64,000 nt of DNA from G963676095 sp963676095. GTDB taxonomy: Bacteria > Bacteroidota > Bacteroidia > Bacteroidales > Prolixibacteraceae. Made by a program: the position numbers and the translations under genes. Below the pieces are notes generated by a model. That model saw only the letters and a list, made by a program, of their open reading frames with translations, was not told the DNA's origin and did no database searches. Each line of letters begins with the position of its first letter. Within the stretch, counting starts at the first letter, position 1. The stretch lies in the NCBI GenBank assembly GCA_963676095.1, contig OY781040.1, positions 3,968,001-4,032,000 on the forward strand. Reading direction: 5' to 3'. Positions 43,498 to 53,048 of the stretch are shown in pieces.

Positions 43498-43550
43498 GTT
43501 TAAAAACGATAGATTTAGATAAAACAGAGAATGGATTTTATTCTCCGGAA

Positions 43551-45386
43551 TTAATAGCCCGGGTTCTGATAGTCAACTCCTTCCTTAAGAGTTGAGATAT
43601 ACGTTGTTGAAATAGGACGAAGTGCATAATTCGGATCAAAATATTGAGCCAGGTCAGGATGTGTTTTGGACAGATAGGTAGCATCCTTGAACATTCCTGT
43701 TCTTTTCAGATCATAAAATCTGCAACCTTCTCCACATAACTCGCGGCCACGTTCGTCAAGGACTGTGCGAATCGTGGCTGTTCCAGACAGCGGATTGGCA
43801 CCTGCACGTTCACGGACCTTGTTAATATAGGTCATGGCGTTGCTCCCTCCGTTTACATAAATGTCAGCTTCAGCGGCAATAAGATATACTTCCGCCATAC
43901 GCATAATAAAGAAAGCATTTAAGTTCCCGTTACGCATTTTAGAAGCATTTGCCACATAATAATTGCTACTGTTGTGTTTCGTCAGTGCTGGGTAAAAATA
44001 ACGGAAAAGATTTTCGTTTGAACCATCACTCAAATAGGTGTCTGTTGTATTGTGATAGGCGTAAGTCATATTTATATTATTGTTTTCATCATTGTAAACA
44101 TCGTTGTAATCAATAACCAGGTATGGACTTGTATACCGGTTTGCAAGTTCTTCTTCGTAATCAGCATCCTGAGGCATAAGAAACTTGATAGCCAAATCAT
44201 CAACAGCAAGGGTTGTGCCTACAACATTTGTATTTTTGTCATATTTATTGGCTATTCCTGTATCCCATGTATAGGACTGCATCCCTTTCCATTCTGTCCG
44301 GAATGTTTTATGAAACCGAGGGTCCAATGTGCCATCTTCCTGGACAAATAAATTGATGAGATGTTGGGTTGGCATAAACTGACCAGAGACCATACCATCG
44401 TAGGTTGTGATATATGCTTCTGTTTTTGAAAAAGCCCCGAAATTGTAAACATTACAGCCGAAATATTCGTTATTGCGGTTAAGTTTATAGTTCCCGTTAC
44501 TCGAACCATGTCCATCGTCTCCGGCATACCACCGGTGTTTCCACAAAGCTTCCTTGTTATCGAAATTGTTGTTTTCGTCGAACACCTCGTCATATGTACT
44601 ATACATGTACGTATTGTAGGTGATACCACCAGCTTCACAGTCGTCGATTAACATTTTAGCGTATTTTAATGCATCGGCGGCGTACTCATCGGTATCATCC
44701 CAATAGGTAGATTGAAGGCAAGCCTTTGCAAGTAATCCCAATGCCGCTTTTTTGGTCGGCTGGGTCGTTGTCGAATAATCCCCGACAGGGAGCCACTCAA
44801 CGGCGAACTCTAAATCGGGTATAATTACTTCTTTGTAAATTGTCAACGGATCGGTCCGTTCGGGTGTGTAATCAATTTCACTGACCGGTTCAGTAATTAA
44901 GGTTACTCCTCCAAATTGTTCGACAGCGTTGAAATAATACATGGCGCGAAGGAAATGAGCTTCGGCTACTTTCTCGTTTCGTTCAGCTTCTGTTTTATAT
45001 GGAGGATTGTCTGCCAAAGACAGGGCCATATTGCATGATCCAATTCCGTCATATAGTCCGTTCCATAAACTGTTTGTGTAAGTTGTATTGGGGGCTGCAC
45101 CAGCATAGAACCAGAACCATTGCGTATAAGATGTTGATTGGTTTGCCTGATAGGTCCACAAATCTGATTCAGCGTCCGTATAATGCATCCATGAGTCTGT
45201 TGCATACAAATAACGCTCCATCGCAAAATAACATTGATTAATCAATGTTTCGTATCCATCAATGGTTTCCGACATCGTTTCCATTGTGAACCCCCCCGGG
45301 TTCTCTTCTTCAAGCGAACAACTTTGACATATCGTTACTGTAACCATGATGGTCGCTATCAGTAAGTATTTAATTGATTCTTTCAT
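43551..45386 (-). CDS. SusD/RagB outer-membrane lipoprotein (PUL2)
   Basis: SusD-type glycan-binding lipoprotein, 611 aa, with lipobox QSC (Cys23). TPR-like helices lie in the N-terminal half (AEAHFLRAMYYFNAVEQFGGV) and the C-terminal signature is INKVRERAG...RTVLDERGRELCGEGCRFYDLKRTG. It is 27 bases downstream of its SusC. Longer than PUL1 SusD by ~110 residues, mostly in surface loops. Forms a lid on the SusC barrel. Confidence 0.95.
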   Translation of the reverse strand: MKESIKYLLIATIMVTVTICQSCSLEEENPGGFTMETMSETIDGYETLINQCYFAMERYLYATDSWMHYTDAESDLWTYQANQSTSYTQWFWFYAGAAPNTTYTNSLWNGLYDGIGSCNMALSLADNPPYKTEAERNEKVAEAHFLRAMYYFNAVEQFGGVTLITEPVSEIDYTPERTDPLTIYKEVIIPDLEFAVEWLPVGDYSTTTQPTKKAALGLLAKACLQSTYWDDTDEYAADALKYAKMLIDDCEAGGITYNTYMYSTYDEVFDENNNFDNKEALWKHRWYAGDDGHGSSNGNYKLNRNNEYFGCNVYNFGAFSKTEAYITTYDGMVSGQFMPTQHLINLFVQEDGTLDPRFHKTFRTEWKGMQSYTWDTGIANKYDKNTNVVGTTLAVDDLAIKFLMPQDADYEEELANRYTSPYLVIDYNDVYNDENNNINMTYAYHNTTDTYLSDGSNENLFRYFYPALTKHNSSNYYVANASKMRNGNLNAFFIMRMAEVYLIAAEADIYVNGGSNAMTYINKVRERAGANPLSGTATIRTVLDERGRELCGEGCRFYDLKRTGMFKDATYLSKTHPDLAQYFDPNYALRPISTTYISTLKEGVDYQNPGY

Positions 45387-45412
45387 CTGTTTTATTTTTT
45401 CAGTTTGAAGCC

Positions 45413-48400
45413 TTAAAAAGTGATATTAACCCCGAAAACAAATTGTTTGTAAAGAGGAAATGAATCAGATCCATTTGTTTCAGGATCTGTATCCTTAAGT
45501 TGGTCGCTTTTTACCCAGATATATGGGTTATAAGCTGTTGCATATATGCGGCAACGATCCATCAATCCACATTTTGAGATTTTTTTCGGTAAAGTATAGC
45601 CCAGGGTTATGTTTTTAACTTTGATAAAAGATCCGTCCTGATAGGTAAATGCTGATAAATAATCACTTTGTTCACTTCCTGATCCGGGGATTGGATAGTA
45701 AGCCTTCTGATTTGATTCAGTCCAGTAATCTATTCCTGAAGGTTGGTTGGTTGTTGCACTTTGCGAGGCAGTATACCATCCCAATAGATCACTTTGAATT
45801 GTTTGTCCAAAGCGGCCCATCACGAAGACCGAGAAGTCAAAATCGTGGTATGTAAAGGTGTTACTTAGTCCGATGATATAATTAGGATTAGTATGACCTA
45901 GAATTTGTTTGTCATCGCTGCTATATTTGTGTAACCCTCCGTCTCCGTCCGTGTCAACAGTTTTGATTTTTATCCATCCGGCTTTTACGCCGTAGGTCGA
46001 TAACTCTTCATCCGTTGCACCGGTTCCCCAGATCCCGTCATATTTATAATCGTAGAGCGTGTTGATCGGATATCCTTCAAATAAATTTTCCGAAATCAGG
46101 TCACCGCTGGGAAGGTCGTCTATTTTTTCTTTGCTGTGAGTAAGCGATAACGAACTGTTCCATTTGAAGTTTTTTGTCTTCACATTTATTGATTTCAGGG
46201 AAAACTCAAATCCTCTGTTGCTTGTTTCTGCAATATTCTCCCAACTTGAAAGAGCTGCCCCCCATCCGGTTACGCCGCTTGTGATTGGCATGGTACGTTT
46301 GAATAAAAGGCCTGTTGTTTTTGTCCTGAAATATTCAAAAGCTCCGTCAATACGACTGTCTAAGACTGTGAAATCGAGACCAATATTGACGTTATGCGAT
46401 TTTTCCCATCCAAGGCTAGGGTTCCCGTAAGTCCCGGTGTATTGAGTGAAAGAGACAATTTCCCCGTTGACCGTAACACCAGATGAAGTATATGCATATG
46501 CATTGGTTGAAGTGCTATAAGCTGATACACCGCCTGCATTTCCTGTTATTCCATATCCTACACGTAGCTTAAGGTTATTGAGCCATCCTTGTGTTGTTGT
46601 CATAAATGGTTCGTCAGAAATTCTCCAGGCTAAAGCTCCTGCAGGAAAATAATCCCATTTATGGCCTTCGGATAACCAGCTCACACCATCCCAGCGATTA
46701 GATACAGTAAAAAGATATTTTCCTTTAAATGAATAATTCAGACGGGCAGCAAACGACATTTTTTGTGTTTTTGAATAGTCCGATTCAATATGTTGAGATG
46801 TCGCTGATGCCAGGCGATAGAATGACCAAGAATCCAACTCCTGTCCACTTCCCGAGGCCAGGCTGCTTTCGTCAATTGATTTGGAATATGAAGTAACAAA
46901 AGTAGCTGAAAGGTTATGGTCTTCTGCGAATATTTTATGATAAGATGCAACATTTTCCCAGGTGTAACCATAACTGTTGTCATTCGTGATCGCTGCATGA
47001 GGAGTACCTGCATAAGTAGGCCGGTTTGCATTACATTCTGCTCCCCAGTATTGCCCGATACGTGAGTTGCTGAGAGTTCCGTTTACCAGTGATTTTATGC
47101 TTAACCCTTTTGTTGGTGTTATTTCCAGAAATGCAATGGCATTTGCGTACATTGACTTTGTATTGTAGACAAACTGATTTTCTATAAAATCTCCAAGCGG
47201 GCTATATTGGTCCGGAGCATATTCATAAACAATATCCCCATATTCATCATATGCTTCACCCAGCGGAAAAGAAGACAACGCTTTTGTAAAAGTATTTTTA
47301 ACTCCTTGATCCATATTTGAATAATTAATATTGGCAGTAAATCCTGCTTTTGCCCAGCTGTTTATTTCCTGATCTATATTTAACCGTAAGGCATAACGTT
47401 CCAATTTTTCATTAGAAAGCAAGCCCTCTTCTTTTGAATAGTTAATGCCGGAATAAATTTTTGTTTTTGCAGTACCTCCTGAAACGGAGAAGTTGTATTT
47501 TTGAGTGGTAGCTGTGTTTCCAATGGCTTCATCAACCCAGTCGATCCACTGATTATTATTGTAATATTCAAGCATAGTCGCATCGGTAAGAATAGAAGAC
47601 ATGTCGGCTGGATAATTTCCGTTTTTATATTTATATGCCTCCCTCTGGTAGGCTGTCCATTCGTCCCCGATCATTCCATGAAGGAATTTTGGAGTTCCGC
47701 TGACTCCATAATAGGCATCAAAATTTATGGTGGCTTTTCCTTCTTTTCCTCGCTTGGTTGTAATGATCACTACACCATTCGAACCGGATGATCCATAAAT
47801 GGCTGTTGATGAGGCATCTTTTAGTACATCAACGCTTTCGATATCTGACGGGTTCACTTCGTTATAGCTGCCAGGTATTCCGTCGATGATAAACAATGGA
47901 GAATTATCTCCGTAAATGGAACGTTGACCTCTTAGCAGAATATCAACGTCTTGACCTATTGCCCCGCTTGTTTTAACGATATCCATTCCTGAAACTTTTC
48001 CCTGGAGGGCTTCCATGACATTGTTGGTTGGTGTAGCCACAATATCTTCGCTTTTTACAGATGTTACAGCACCTGTCAGGTCCTTTTTTTTCACCGTTCC
48101 GTAACCGATGGCTACAACTTCTTCCAGTCCTATCGATTCTTCCTGCATCGTTACGTTGATTACTGTTTTGCCGGAAATCAGAATGTCAATAGCTTTCATT
48201 CCCACAAAAGAGAAAGAAAGGGTGGCATCAGAACGGACTCCCTGGAGTGAGTATTTTCCGCTGGTATCCGTTATGGTCCCCTGGGAGGTACCTTTAACAA
48301 TTACGGTTACACCCGGGAGTGGGGCACCGGAGGAATCTGTTACCTGCCCTGTAATATTTTTAGGCTGAAGAGATGCACTGTCTGTTTCGGAAGCATCCGG

Positions 48401-48763
48401 CTTTGAAAGAATGATAATCCGGTTTATTTTTTTATAGGTTACATCAGTACCGGCAAACAGCATAGCCAAAACATCGTCTATTTCTTGGTTATCGACATTT
48501 ATGGAAACTTTTCTGTTGACATCGATAATTTTTTCGCTGTACATGAAACTATAGCCGCTCTGGTCTTCTATCTGAGAGAGTACCTCTTTTACAGCAGCGT
48601 TTTCCATCTTTAGGTTTAGCGTCCTTACCTGGGAATAACCCTTGTTCGCCAGGACCCCGAATGTGGAAATCAATAACAAAAAGGAAGTTAGCTTCATAAT
48701 CCTTACTAGTTTTATTGAAACAGGAATCTTCCATTCCCATTCAAAACAGAAATTTTTTTTCAT
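45413..48763 (-). CDS. SusC/RagA TonB-dependent receptor with STN domain (PUL2)
   Basis: Outer-membrane TonB-dependent importer, 1116 aa. After a signal region near residues 25-45 come an STN domain (about 48-118, EDQSGYSFMYSEKIIDV), a carboxypeptidase-regulatory-like domain (about 135-215, GVTVIVKGTSQGTI), the plug (EEVVAIGYGTVKKKDLTGAV...LFIIDGIPG) and the barrel ending FVFGVNITF. The STN domain links it to the upstream ECF/FecR pair. Two leader hairpins precede the ATG. Confidence 0.95.
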   Translation of the reverse strand: MKKNFCFEWEWKIPVSIKLVRIMKLTSFLLLISTFGVLANKGYSQVRTLNLKMENAAVKEVLSQIEDQSGYSFMYSEKIIDVNRKVSINVDNQEIDDVLAMLFAGTDVTYKKINRIIILSKPDASETDSASLQPKNITGQVTDSSGAPLPGVTVIVKGTSQGTITDTSGKYSLQGVRSDATLSFSFVGMKAIDILISGKTVINVTMQEESIGLEEVVAIGYGTVKKKDLTGAVTSVKSEDIVATPTNNVMEALQGKVSGMDIVKTSGAIGQDVDILLRGQRSIYGDNSPLFIIDGIPGSYNEVNPSDIESVDVLKDASSTAIYGSSGSNGVVIITTKRGKEGKATINFDAYYGVSGTPKFLHGMIGDEWTAYQREAYKYKNGNYPADMSSILTDATMLEYYNNNQWIDWVDEAIGNTATTQKYNFSVSGGTAKTKIYSGINYSKEEGLLSNEKLERYALRLNIDQEINSWAKAGFTANINYSNMDQGVKNTFTKALSSFPLGEAYDEYGDIVYEYAPDQYSPLGDFIENQFVYNTKSMYANAIAFLEITPTKGLSIKSLVNGTLSNSRIGQYWGAECNANRPTYAGTPHAAITNDNSYGYTWENVASYHKIFAEDHNLSATFVTSYSKSIDESSLASGSGQELDSWSFYRLASATSQHIESDYSKTQKMSFAARLNYSFKGKYLFTVSNRWDGVSWLSEGHKWDYFPAGALAWRISDEPFMTTTQGWLNNLKLRVGYGITGNAGGVSAYSTSTNAYAYTSSGVTVNGEIVSFTQYTGTYGNPSLGWEKSHNVNIGLDFTVLDSRIDGAFEYFRTKTTGLLFKRTMPITSGVTGWGAALSSWENIAETSNRGFEFSLKSINVKTKNFKWNSSLSLTHSKEKIDDLPSGDLISENLFEGYPINTLYDYKYDGIWGTGATDEELSTYGVKAGWIKIKTVDTDGDGGLHKYSSDDKQILGHTNPNYIIGLSNTFTYHDFDFSVFVMGRFGQTIQSDLLGWYTASQSATTNQPSGIDYWTESNQKAYYPIPGSGSEQSDYLSAFTYQDGSFIKVKNITLGYTLPKKISKCGLMDRCRIYATAYNPYIWVKSDQLKDTDPETNGSDSFPLYKQFVFGVNITF

Positions 48764-48790
48764 ATTTTTGTATTGTTACAGTTAGAATTT

Positions 48791-48849
48791 GCCCTGTGGC
48801 AACAGGGCTGATTTTATTCTCTTCAGGGAAATGTGGAGGCATTTCCCTG
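48791..48849 (-). promoter_or_regulatory. Two leader hairpins upstream of susC2
   Basis: CAGGGAAATG (48824-48833) pairs perfectly with CATTTCCCTG (48840-48849), and GCCCTGT (48791-48797) pairs with ACAGGGC (48802-48808). They lie 28-86 nt upstream of the susC ATG. The GGGAAATG/CATTTCCC core is shared with the susC3 leader. No U-run follows on the minus strand. Confidence 0.65.
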
Positions 48850-48914
48850 TTGTTTTACAGATTCGTTATTTTACATTTTGCATAGGCATTTTTTTAAGTT
48901 AGGTTCGTGTTTTC

Positions 48915-49997
48915 TTATTTTCTTTCCAATATTATTTTTTGCTTCTGGTAAGTGCCGTCAGATCGTTTCTTTCTTGGAAATATTTTATAGCTAATCGGGG
49001 TCGTCTGGGTCATCAGGTAGAGGATCTGTGACAAAGGCTCGTCTTCGAGTGTTACCGTATAGGTGTAATCTTTTATTTTGTCGGAAACCTCAATATCAGC
49101 ATTAAACATCCGGCCAAGCCTGGCGGCGACTTCTTCTATACCAGCGTTATCAAATACCAGCAGCCCGTCTTTCCATGCAATATATTTTTGAATGTTGCCT
49201 GGAGTGCTTAGCGAGACCCCTGTTTGGGTATTGTAGTCGAAATGCTGACCGGGGACCATCGAACCGATTGTGCTGGTATTTCCACGTCTGTCGGACTTTT
49301 CCACGATAACCTTCCCTTCAACCAGGGTTGTCGCTACGTTATGACTGTCGGGATAAGCCAGCACGTTGAACTTCGTTCCTGTAGCCATTATGTCCAGCCC
49401 CTTTGCTTTGACGATGAACGGCTTTTCAGGGTTATGGGCTACTTCGAAATAGCCTTCGCCGGATAAGGACAGTGTCCGGGTATTTCCTTTAAAAACTTTC
49501 GGATATTTGATTTTGCTGCCGTAATTGAGGTGGACCTTTGTCCCGTCTGTCAGCTGCAGTACCGTTCTTGATCCGACCGGCGATATAATTTCGAGCGAAT
49601 CGACTACAGAATCAGCGTAGTTATTTCCGCTGAAGCTGCCTTTGGAGAGTACATAGAAAAGAAACAGGAGGACAGGGATCAGCAGAATGGCGGCGGCACG
49701 TGTCAGCCATGTCGTAATTAAAGAGATGGACCTTGCGTGCCTGTCTTTTGCAAGATTACCGCTAACATTGATCCTGTGATGGATCTTATCGAGCAGGGTG
49801 CTGAATTTTTTATCATCCTGACCCTCCTCGTTACGATGCGGTATTGCTCCAAAAGATTTCCAGTCGGTATATGTCAGCTCTTTGCCTGCACCGGAAAGTG
49901 CATCCTTTCGTACCCAGAGCATGACTTCTTCCACTTCTTCGGGAGTGCATCTGTTGCTTAAGAATTTTTCCAATAATTCTTTTGTCATCTGTTTCAT
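48915..49997 (-). CDS. FecR-family anti-sigma factor (PUL2)
   Basis: Anti-sigma factor, 360 aa: cytoplasmic part (1-105), a membrane helix at about 108-130 (AAAILLIPVLLFLFYVL), a periplasmic FecR domain (SPVGSRTVLQLTDGTKVHLN ... GKVIVEK) and a C-terminal domain. It follows its ECF gene by 125 bases, wider than in PUL1. Expected to hold the PUL2 sigma factor inactive until SusC senses substrate. Confidence 0.93.
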   Translation of the reverse strand: MKQMTKELLEKFLSNRCTPEEVEEVMLWVRKDALSGAGKELTYTDWKSFGAIPHRNEEGQDDKKFSTLLDKIHHRINVSGNLAKDRHARSISLITTWLTRAAAILLIPVLLFLFYVLSKGSFSGNNYADSVVDSLEIISPVGSRTVLQLTDGTKVHLNYGSKIKYPKVFKGNTRTLSLSGEGYFEVAHNPEKPFIVKAKGLDIMATGTKFNVLAYPDSHNVATTLVEGKVIVEKSDRRGNTSTIGSMVPGQHFDYNTQTGVSLSTPGNIQKYIAWKDGLLVFDNAGIEEVAARLGRMFNADIEVSDKIKDYTYTVTLEDEPLSQILYLMTQTTPISYKIFPRKKRSDGTYQKQKIILERK

Positions 49998-50122
49998 TTA
50001 AATACAACGGAAACCCGGTCTTCAACAATTTTATCTTTTTTTTTATCTATTGTATTTTTGCCAAATCGTATTGTAATACGCATGACTGGCTAAACAGGAC
50101 TATCGGAAATCTGATTTTTTTT

Positions 50123-50764
50123 CTAAACGAATAAGTAAACGAATAATAAATTTATAATCAATCCATTATCTAAATTCTTCCTTAAGTAATGGAGTGTTGA
50201 TACCATATGGTTTTTGACCGTATTCACAGAAATATTCAGCTTTCCGGCAATTTCTTCATGGCTCAGGCCTTCATTCCGGCTTAGCTGAAAAATTTCCTTT
50301 TGCCGCGGGGTCAGCTCGTCGAGTAAAGCCTGGAGCTTGTTGTTTAATTCATTAAACTGGATCTCTTCGGTTAGCTCCGGCGCCCGATTGACTTCCTGAA
50401 GCGATTTCAGGTAGTCGAGGTATTTTTTTTCATTTGCCCTTTTCCTCAGAAGGCTAATGGCAGAGTTATAGGTAATGGTAAACAGGAACGATTCGAAAGA
50501 AGAATAGACATCGATTTTATTCCTGGTTTCCCAGATTTTCATGAATACTTCCTGAACGATTTCTTCTGCATCCTCCTCCTGCTTCACATACCTGATCACG
50601 AACCCATATAACCTTTTACAATATTTATTGTATATGGCGTCAAAGGCAACCATATCACCCTTTTTAATCAGAAGTAAAAGTTCCGTATTTGTTTTTGTTT
50701 CTCTCAAATCATTTCTAAAACGGCCTGTAAAAATATATTTTTTGAATGTCTCTACCCGGGACAT
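50123..50764 (-). CDS. ECF sigma-70 factor (PUL2)
   Basis: 213-aa ECF sigma factor: region 2 (FDAIYNKYCKRLYGFVIRYV, EEIVQEVFMKIWETRNKI) and region 4 (LTPRQKEIFQLSRNEGLSHEEIAGKLNISVNTVKNHM). Probably drives PUL2 susC transcription. The C-terminus ends in a short hydrophobic tail (LIINLLFVYLFV), seen in many Bacteroidota ECF proteins. Confidence 0.94.
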   Translation of the reverse strand: MSRVETFKKYIFTGRFRNDLRETKTNTELLLLIKKGDMVAFDAIYNKYCKRLYGFVIRYVKQEEDAEEIVQEVFMKIWETRNKIDVYSSFESFLFTITYNSAISLLRKRANEKKYLDYLKSLQEVNRAPELTEEIQFNELNNKLQALLDELTPRQKEIFQLSRNEGLSHEEIAGKLNISVNTVKNHMVSTLHYLRKNLDNGLIINLLFVYLFV

Positions 50765-50857
50765 TCACCTGGCCAACAATTAATTTTAAGTTATAACTGA
50801 CCCCTGATAAAAGAACTTTTCTTTCGTCTGAAGGTCTTTCCACGTAACCGCACAATT

Positions 50858-50889
50858 TTCAAAAGTAAAAAAAGTACCTTATACTTTTG
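50858..50889. repeat. Inverted CAAAAGTA/TACTTTTG pair
   Basis: CAAAAGTA (50858-50865) and TACTTTTG (50882-50889) are inverted copies separated by 16 bases, between the susD3 terminator and the PUL2 sigma gene. Each reads as a -7 box (TAnnTTTG), facing away from the other: the first fires into the PUL2 sigma gene, the second toward the susD3 3' end. Could also be a regulator site. Confidence 0.45.
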
Positions 50890-50915
50890 CCTGAAGTATT
50901 GTATAACATGATTGC

Positions 50916-50948
50916 AAAAAAAAACAGGAAAAGTTTTGCTTCTCCTGC
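50916..50948 (-). terminator. Terminator of the PUL3 susCD transcript
   Basis: CAGGAAAAG (50925-50933) and CTTCTCCTG (50939-50947) make a 9-bp stem with one wobble and a 5-base loop. On the minus strand it is followed by nine T (50924-50916). It lies 71 bases after the susD3 stop. Confidence 0.9.
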
Positions 50949-51018
50949 TTTTTGTAATCAAAAGGAATGAACTGGGCAGTTTTGCCCAGTTTTTATCGGA
51001 AGATAGTTTTCGGGAGGA

Positions 51019-53031
51019 TTAATAGCCGTCATTTTGCCAGAATCCTTCGCCTTCAGTGGTACTTAAATTTGTTACAGCATCTAATTGAGACTGAGGGATA
51101 GGACGGTATAAATGAAAATCTTTAATATTCCCTCCTCCTTGTGCGTTGTAGGCCTTTACATGATTGACCAAGGTCCTGGTCCGTTTCAGGTCGAACCAGC
51201 GTTGCTGTTCCCCGCAAAGTTCGATTGCGCGTTCCTGCAAGATTGTTTCAATATCTGCCGTTCCGCTCAGGGTGTTGTCGGTACCGGAAATGGCACGTTG
51301 CTGGCGTAACTCGTTTATGGTTGTCATTGCTGCCGTTCCACCGGCAGTATATAACTGGCATTCTGCCTTGATCAGGTACATCTCGGATAAGCGCAAAACA
51401 ACTGCGTCCCGGTACGAAAGGTCGTAAGTCGGATAGTTAGAATCATAAACATTATCCAGAAACTTCTGCATGCAGGGGAATGAGCACCAACCGCCAATCT
51501 TGTATGAGTTATATCTTTTATCTCCATAAACATCAGAGGGCGACTTTGCCGATTCTGTCGGCAATGCTGTTGCCGGATTGGATGACGAGTAAACAGGAAT
51601 ATCGCCGTTATACATGAACTGGATCCGGTAACGGTTTTTTGCCCATGCCTGTTTTGCCTGACCTTCAGTTGAGCTCCCGTCCAGGGGGCAGTAGTAAATC
51701 GCGGTATCCTGAATGTTCGGGTAATTGGTCGAACTCCCTTCCAGCCCGGAGGCAATGGTATAAGCTTCGCGCAGTGTTACATTTGTACGCTGATCGGTAG
51801 CGCGATACTCGTCCAGTAGGTTCCATAGATAAAGCGAGGGCAAATATCTGGTAAAACCTCTGCCATACTGGGAGTAATACGGCGTACAATTAACTTTTTC
51901 CGTGGTTACAATGTTGGTAATATAGGTTGGGTCGGCAGTGCAACGTACAAATGTTTCATTTCCGTTTCCCCCCAGGTCGGAAGCGCCGTTGTTCCACATG
52001 CCAACAAACATCAGCAACAGGGCACTGCCACCTCTGGTGTATCCTGTTCTGGTAATTAATGAATTATAGGATTCCTGGTCTCCATCTTCATCTGTTTTGT
52101 AACGATAAGGAATACAATTGACGGTAGTCGTCAGTTCAGAAGAATAAGAGATCCCCCAGATGGCTTCACTGTTTTTTGTAAAATCTTCGTTATTCATTGA
52201 CCAGACATCGGAATAGGAGTTATAAAATGAAGCAATCCCGCTGCTGATAACAGCTTCTGCTTCGCTCTGAGCCAATGAATAGAGGTTCTTCCCGGAGTAG
52301 TCCGTATTTGTGCTGATGCTTGTTTCACCCAGCCAGGAGGCCGCATAAAGCAAAACGCGGGCTTTTAATGCGCGGGCTGCCCAATAGCTGGCACGGCCAT
52401 CCGTCTTTACCGTATAGCCGGCGTCTTCAAAGGCGGCAATCGAATTGTCCAGATCGGCAAGGATATTGCTGTAAACTTCCTCTTCCGGGACCCTTGTCGG
52501 CGCCGTATTGATCGTTTCTACAGGTTCGCTGTTGTAAGGGATAGGACCCCATATGTTAACCATGAGAAAGTAGTAAAAGGCCTTTAGAAAATAGGCTTCC
52601 CCCATGTACTGGCTACGGGTTGTTTCATCGATAATTTCATTTAACGGGACATATTTTAATGCCGTGTTGCAAACATCCGTGGCACAGTAAAATAATTCCC
52701 AGTATTGGTCCAGACAGGCATTGTCGCTTGTATTATCGTCCAGGCTTTCAGCTGTCAGGTTATAGGAATTGAGTGATTTTTGTTTATTGTCATAACCATA
52801 GTAAAACAGATCGGTCCCCATTTCGGACAAGCCAAGCCCTGCTTCTTTCCCGTACCATCCGCGCGCAAAACTGTAACAGGATGAAATTAAGCCTTCGATC
52901 CCGGATGCTGTCGCGTATGTTAAATCAGCTGTTTGACCGGTTTTGTTTTCTTCTTCCAGGTAATCTTTACAGGATGACGCTCCCAGTATCAAGGCTAACG
53001 TAATTAATAGGATATATGATTTTATTTTCAT
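51019..53031 (-). CDS. SusD/RagB outer-membrane lipoprotein (PUL3)
   Basis: SusD-type lipoprotein, 670 aa, the longest in the window, with lipobox GASSC (Cys21). TPR-like N-terminal helices (YMGEAYFLKAFYYFLMVNIWG) and the C-terminal ILQERAIELCGEQQRWFDLKRTRTL...YRPIPQSQLDAV are present. A strong terminator follows and no glycan-degrading enzyme is linked. Substrate not predictable from sequence. Confidence 0.95.
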   Translation of the reverse strand: MKIKSYILLITLALILGASSCKDYLEEENKTGQTADLTYATASGIEGLISSCYSFARGWYGKEAGLGLSEMGTDLFYYGYDNKQKSLNSYNLTAESLDDNTSDNACLDQYWELFYCATDVCNTALKYVPLNEIIDETTRSQYMGEAYFLKAFYYFLMVNIWGPIPYNSEPVETINTAPTRVPEEEVYSNILADLDNSIAAFEDAGYTVKTDGRASYWAARALKARVLLYAASWLGETSISTNTDYSGKNLYSLAQSEAEAVISSGIASFYNSYSDVWSMNNEDFTKNSEAIWGISYSSELTTTVNCIPYRYKTDEDGDQESYNSLITRTGYTRGGSALLLMFVGMWNNGASDLGGNGNETFVRCTADPTYITNIVTTEKVNCTPYYSQYGRGFTRYLPSLYLWNLLDEYRATDQRTNVTLREAYTIASGLEGSSTNYPNIQDTAIYYCPLDGSSTEGQAKQAWAKNRYRIQFMYNGDIPVYSSSNPATALPTESAKSPSDVYGDKRYNSYKIGGWCSFPCMQKFLDNVYDSNYPTYDLSYRDAVVLRLSEMYLIKAECQLYTAGGTAAMTTINELRQQRAISGTDNTLSGTADIETILQERAIELCGEQQRWFDLKRTRTLVNHVKAYNAQGGGNIKDFHLYRPIPQSQLDAVTNLSTTEGEGFWQNDGY

Positions 53032-53048
53032 CGCGATAATTATTAAAA

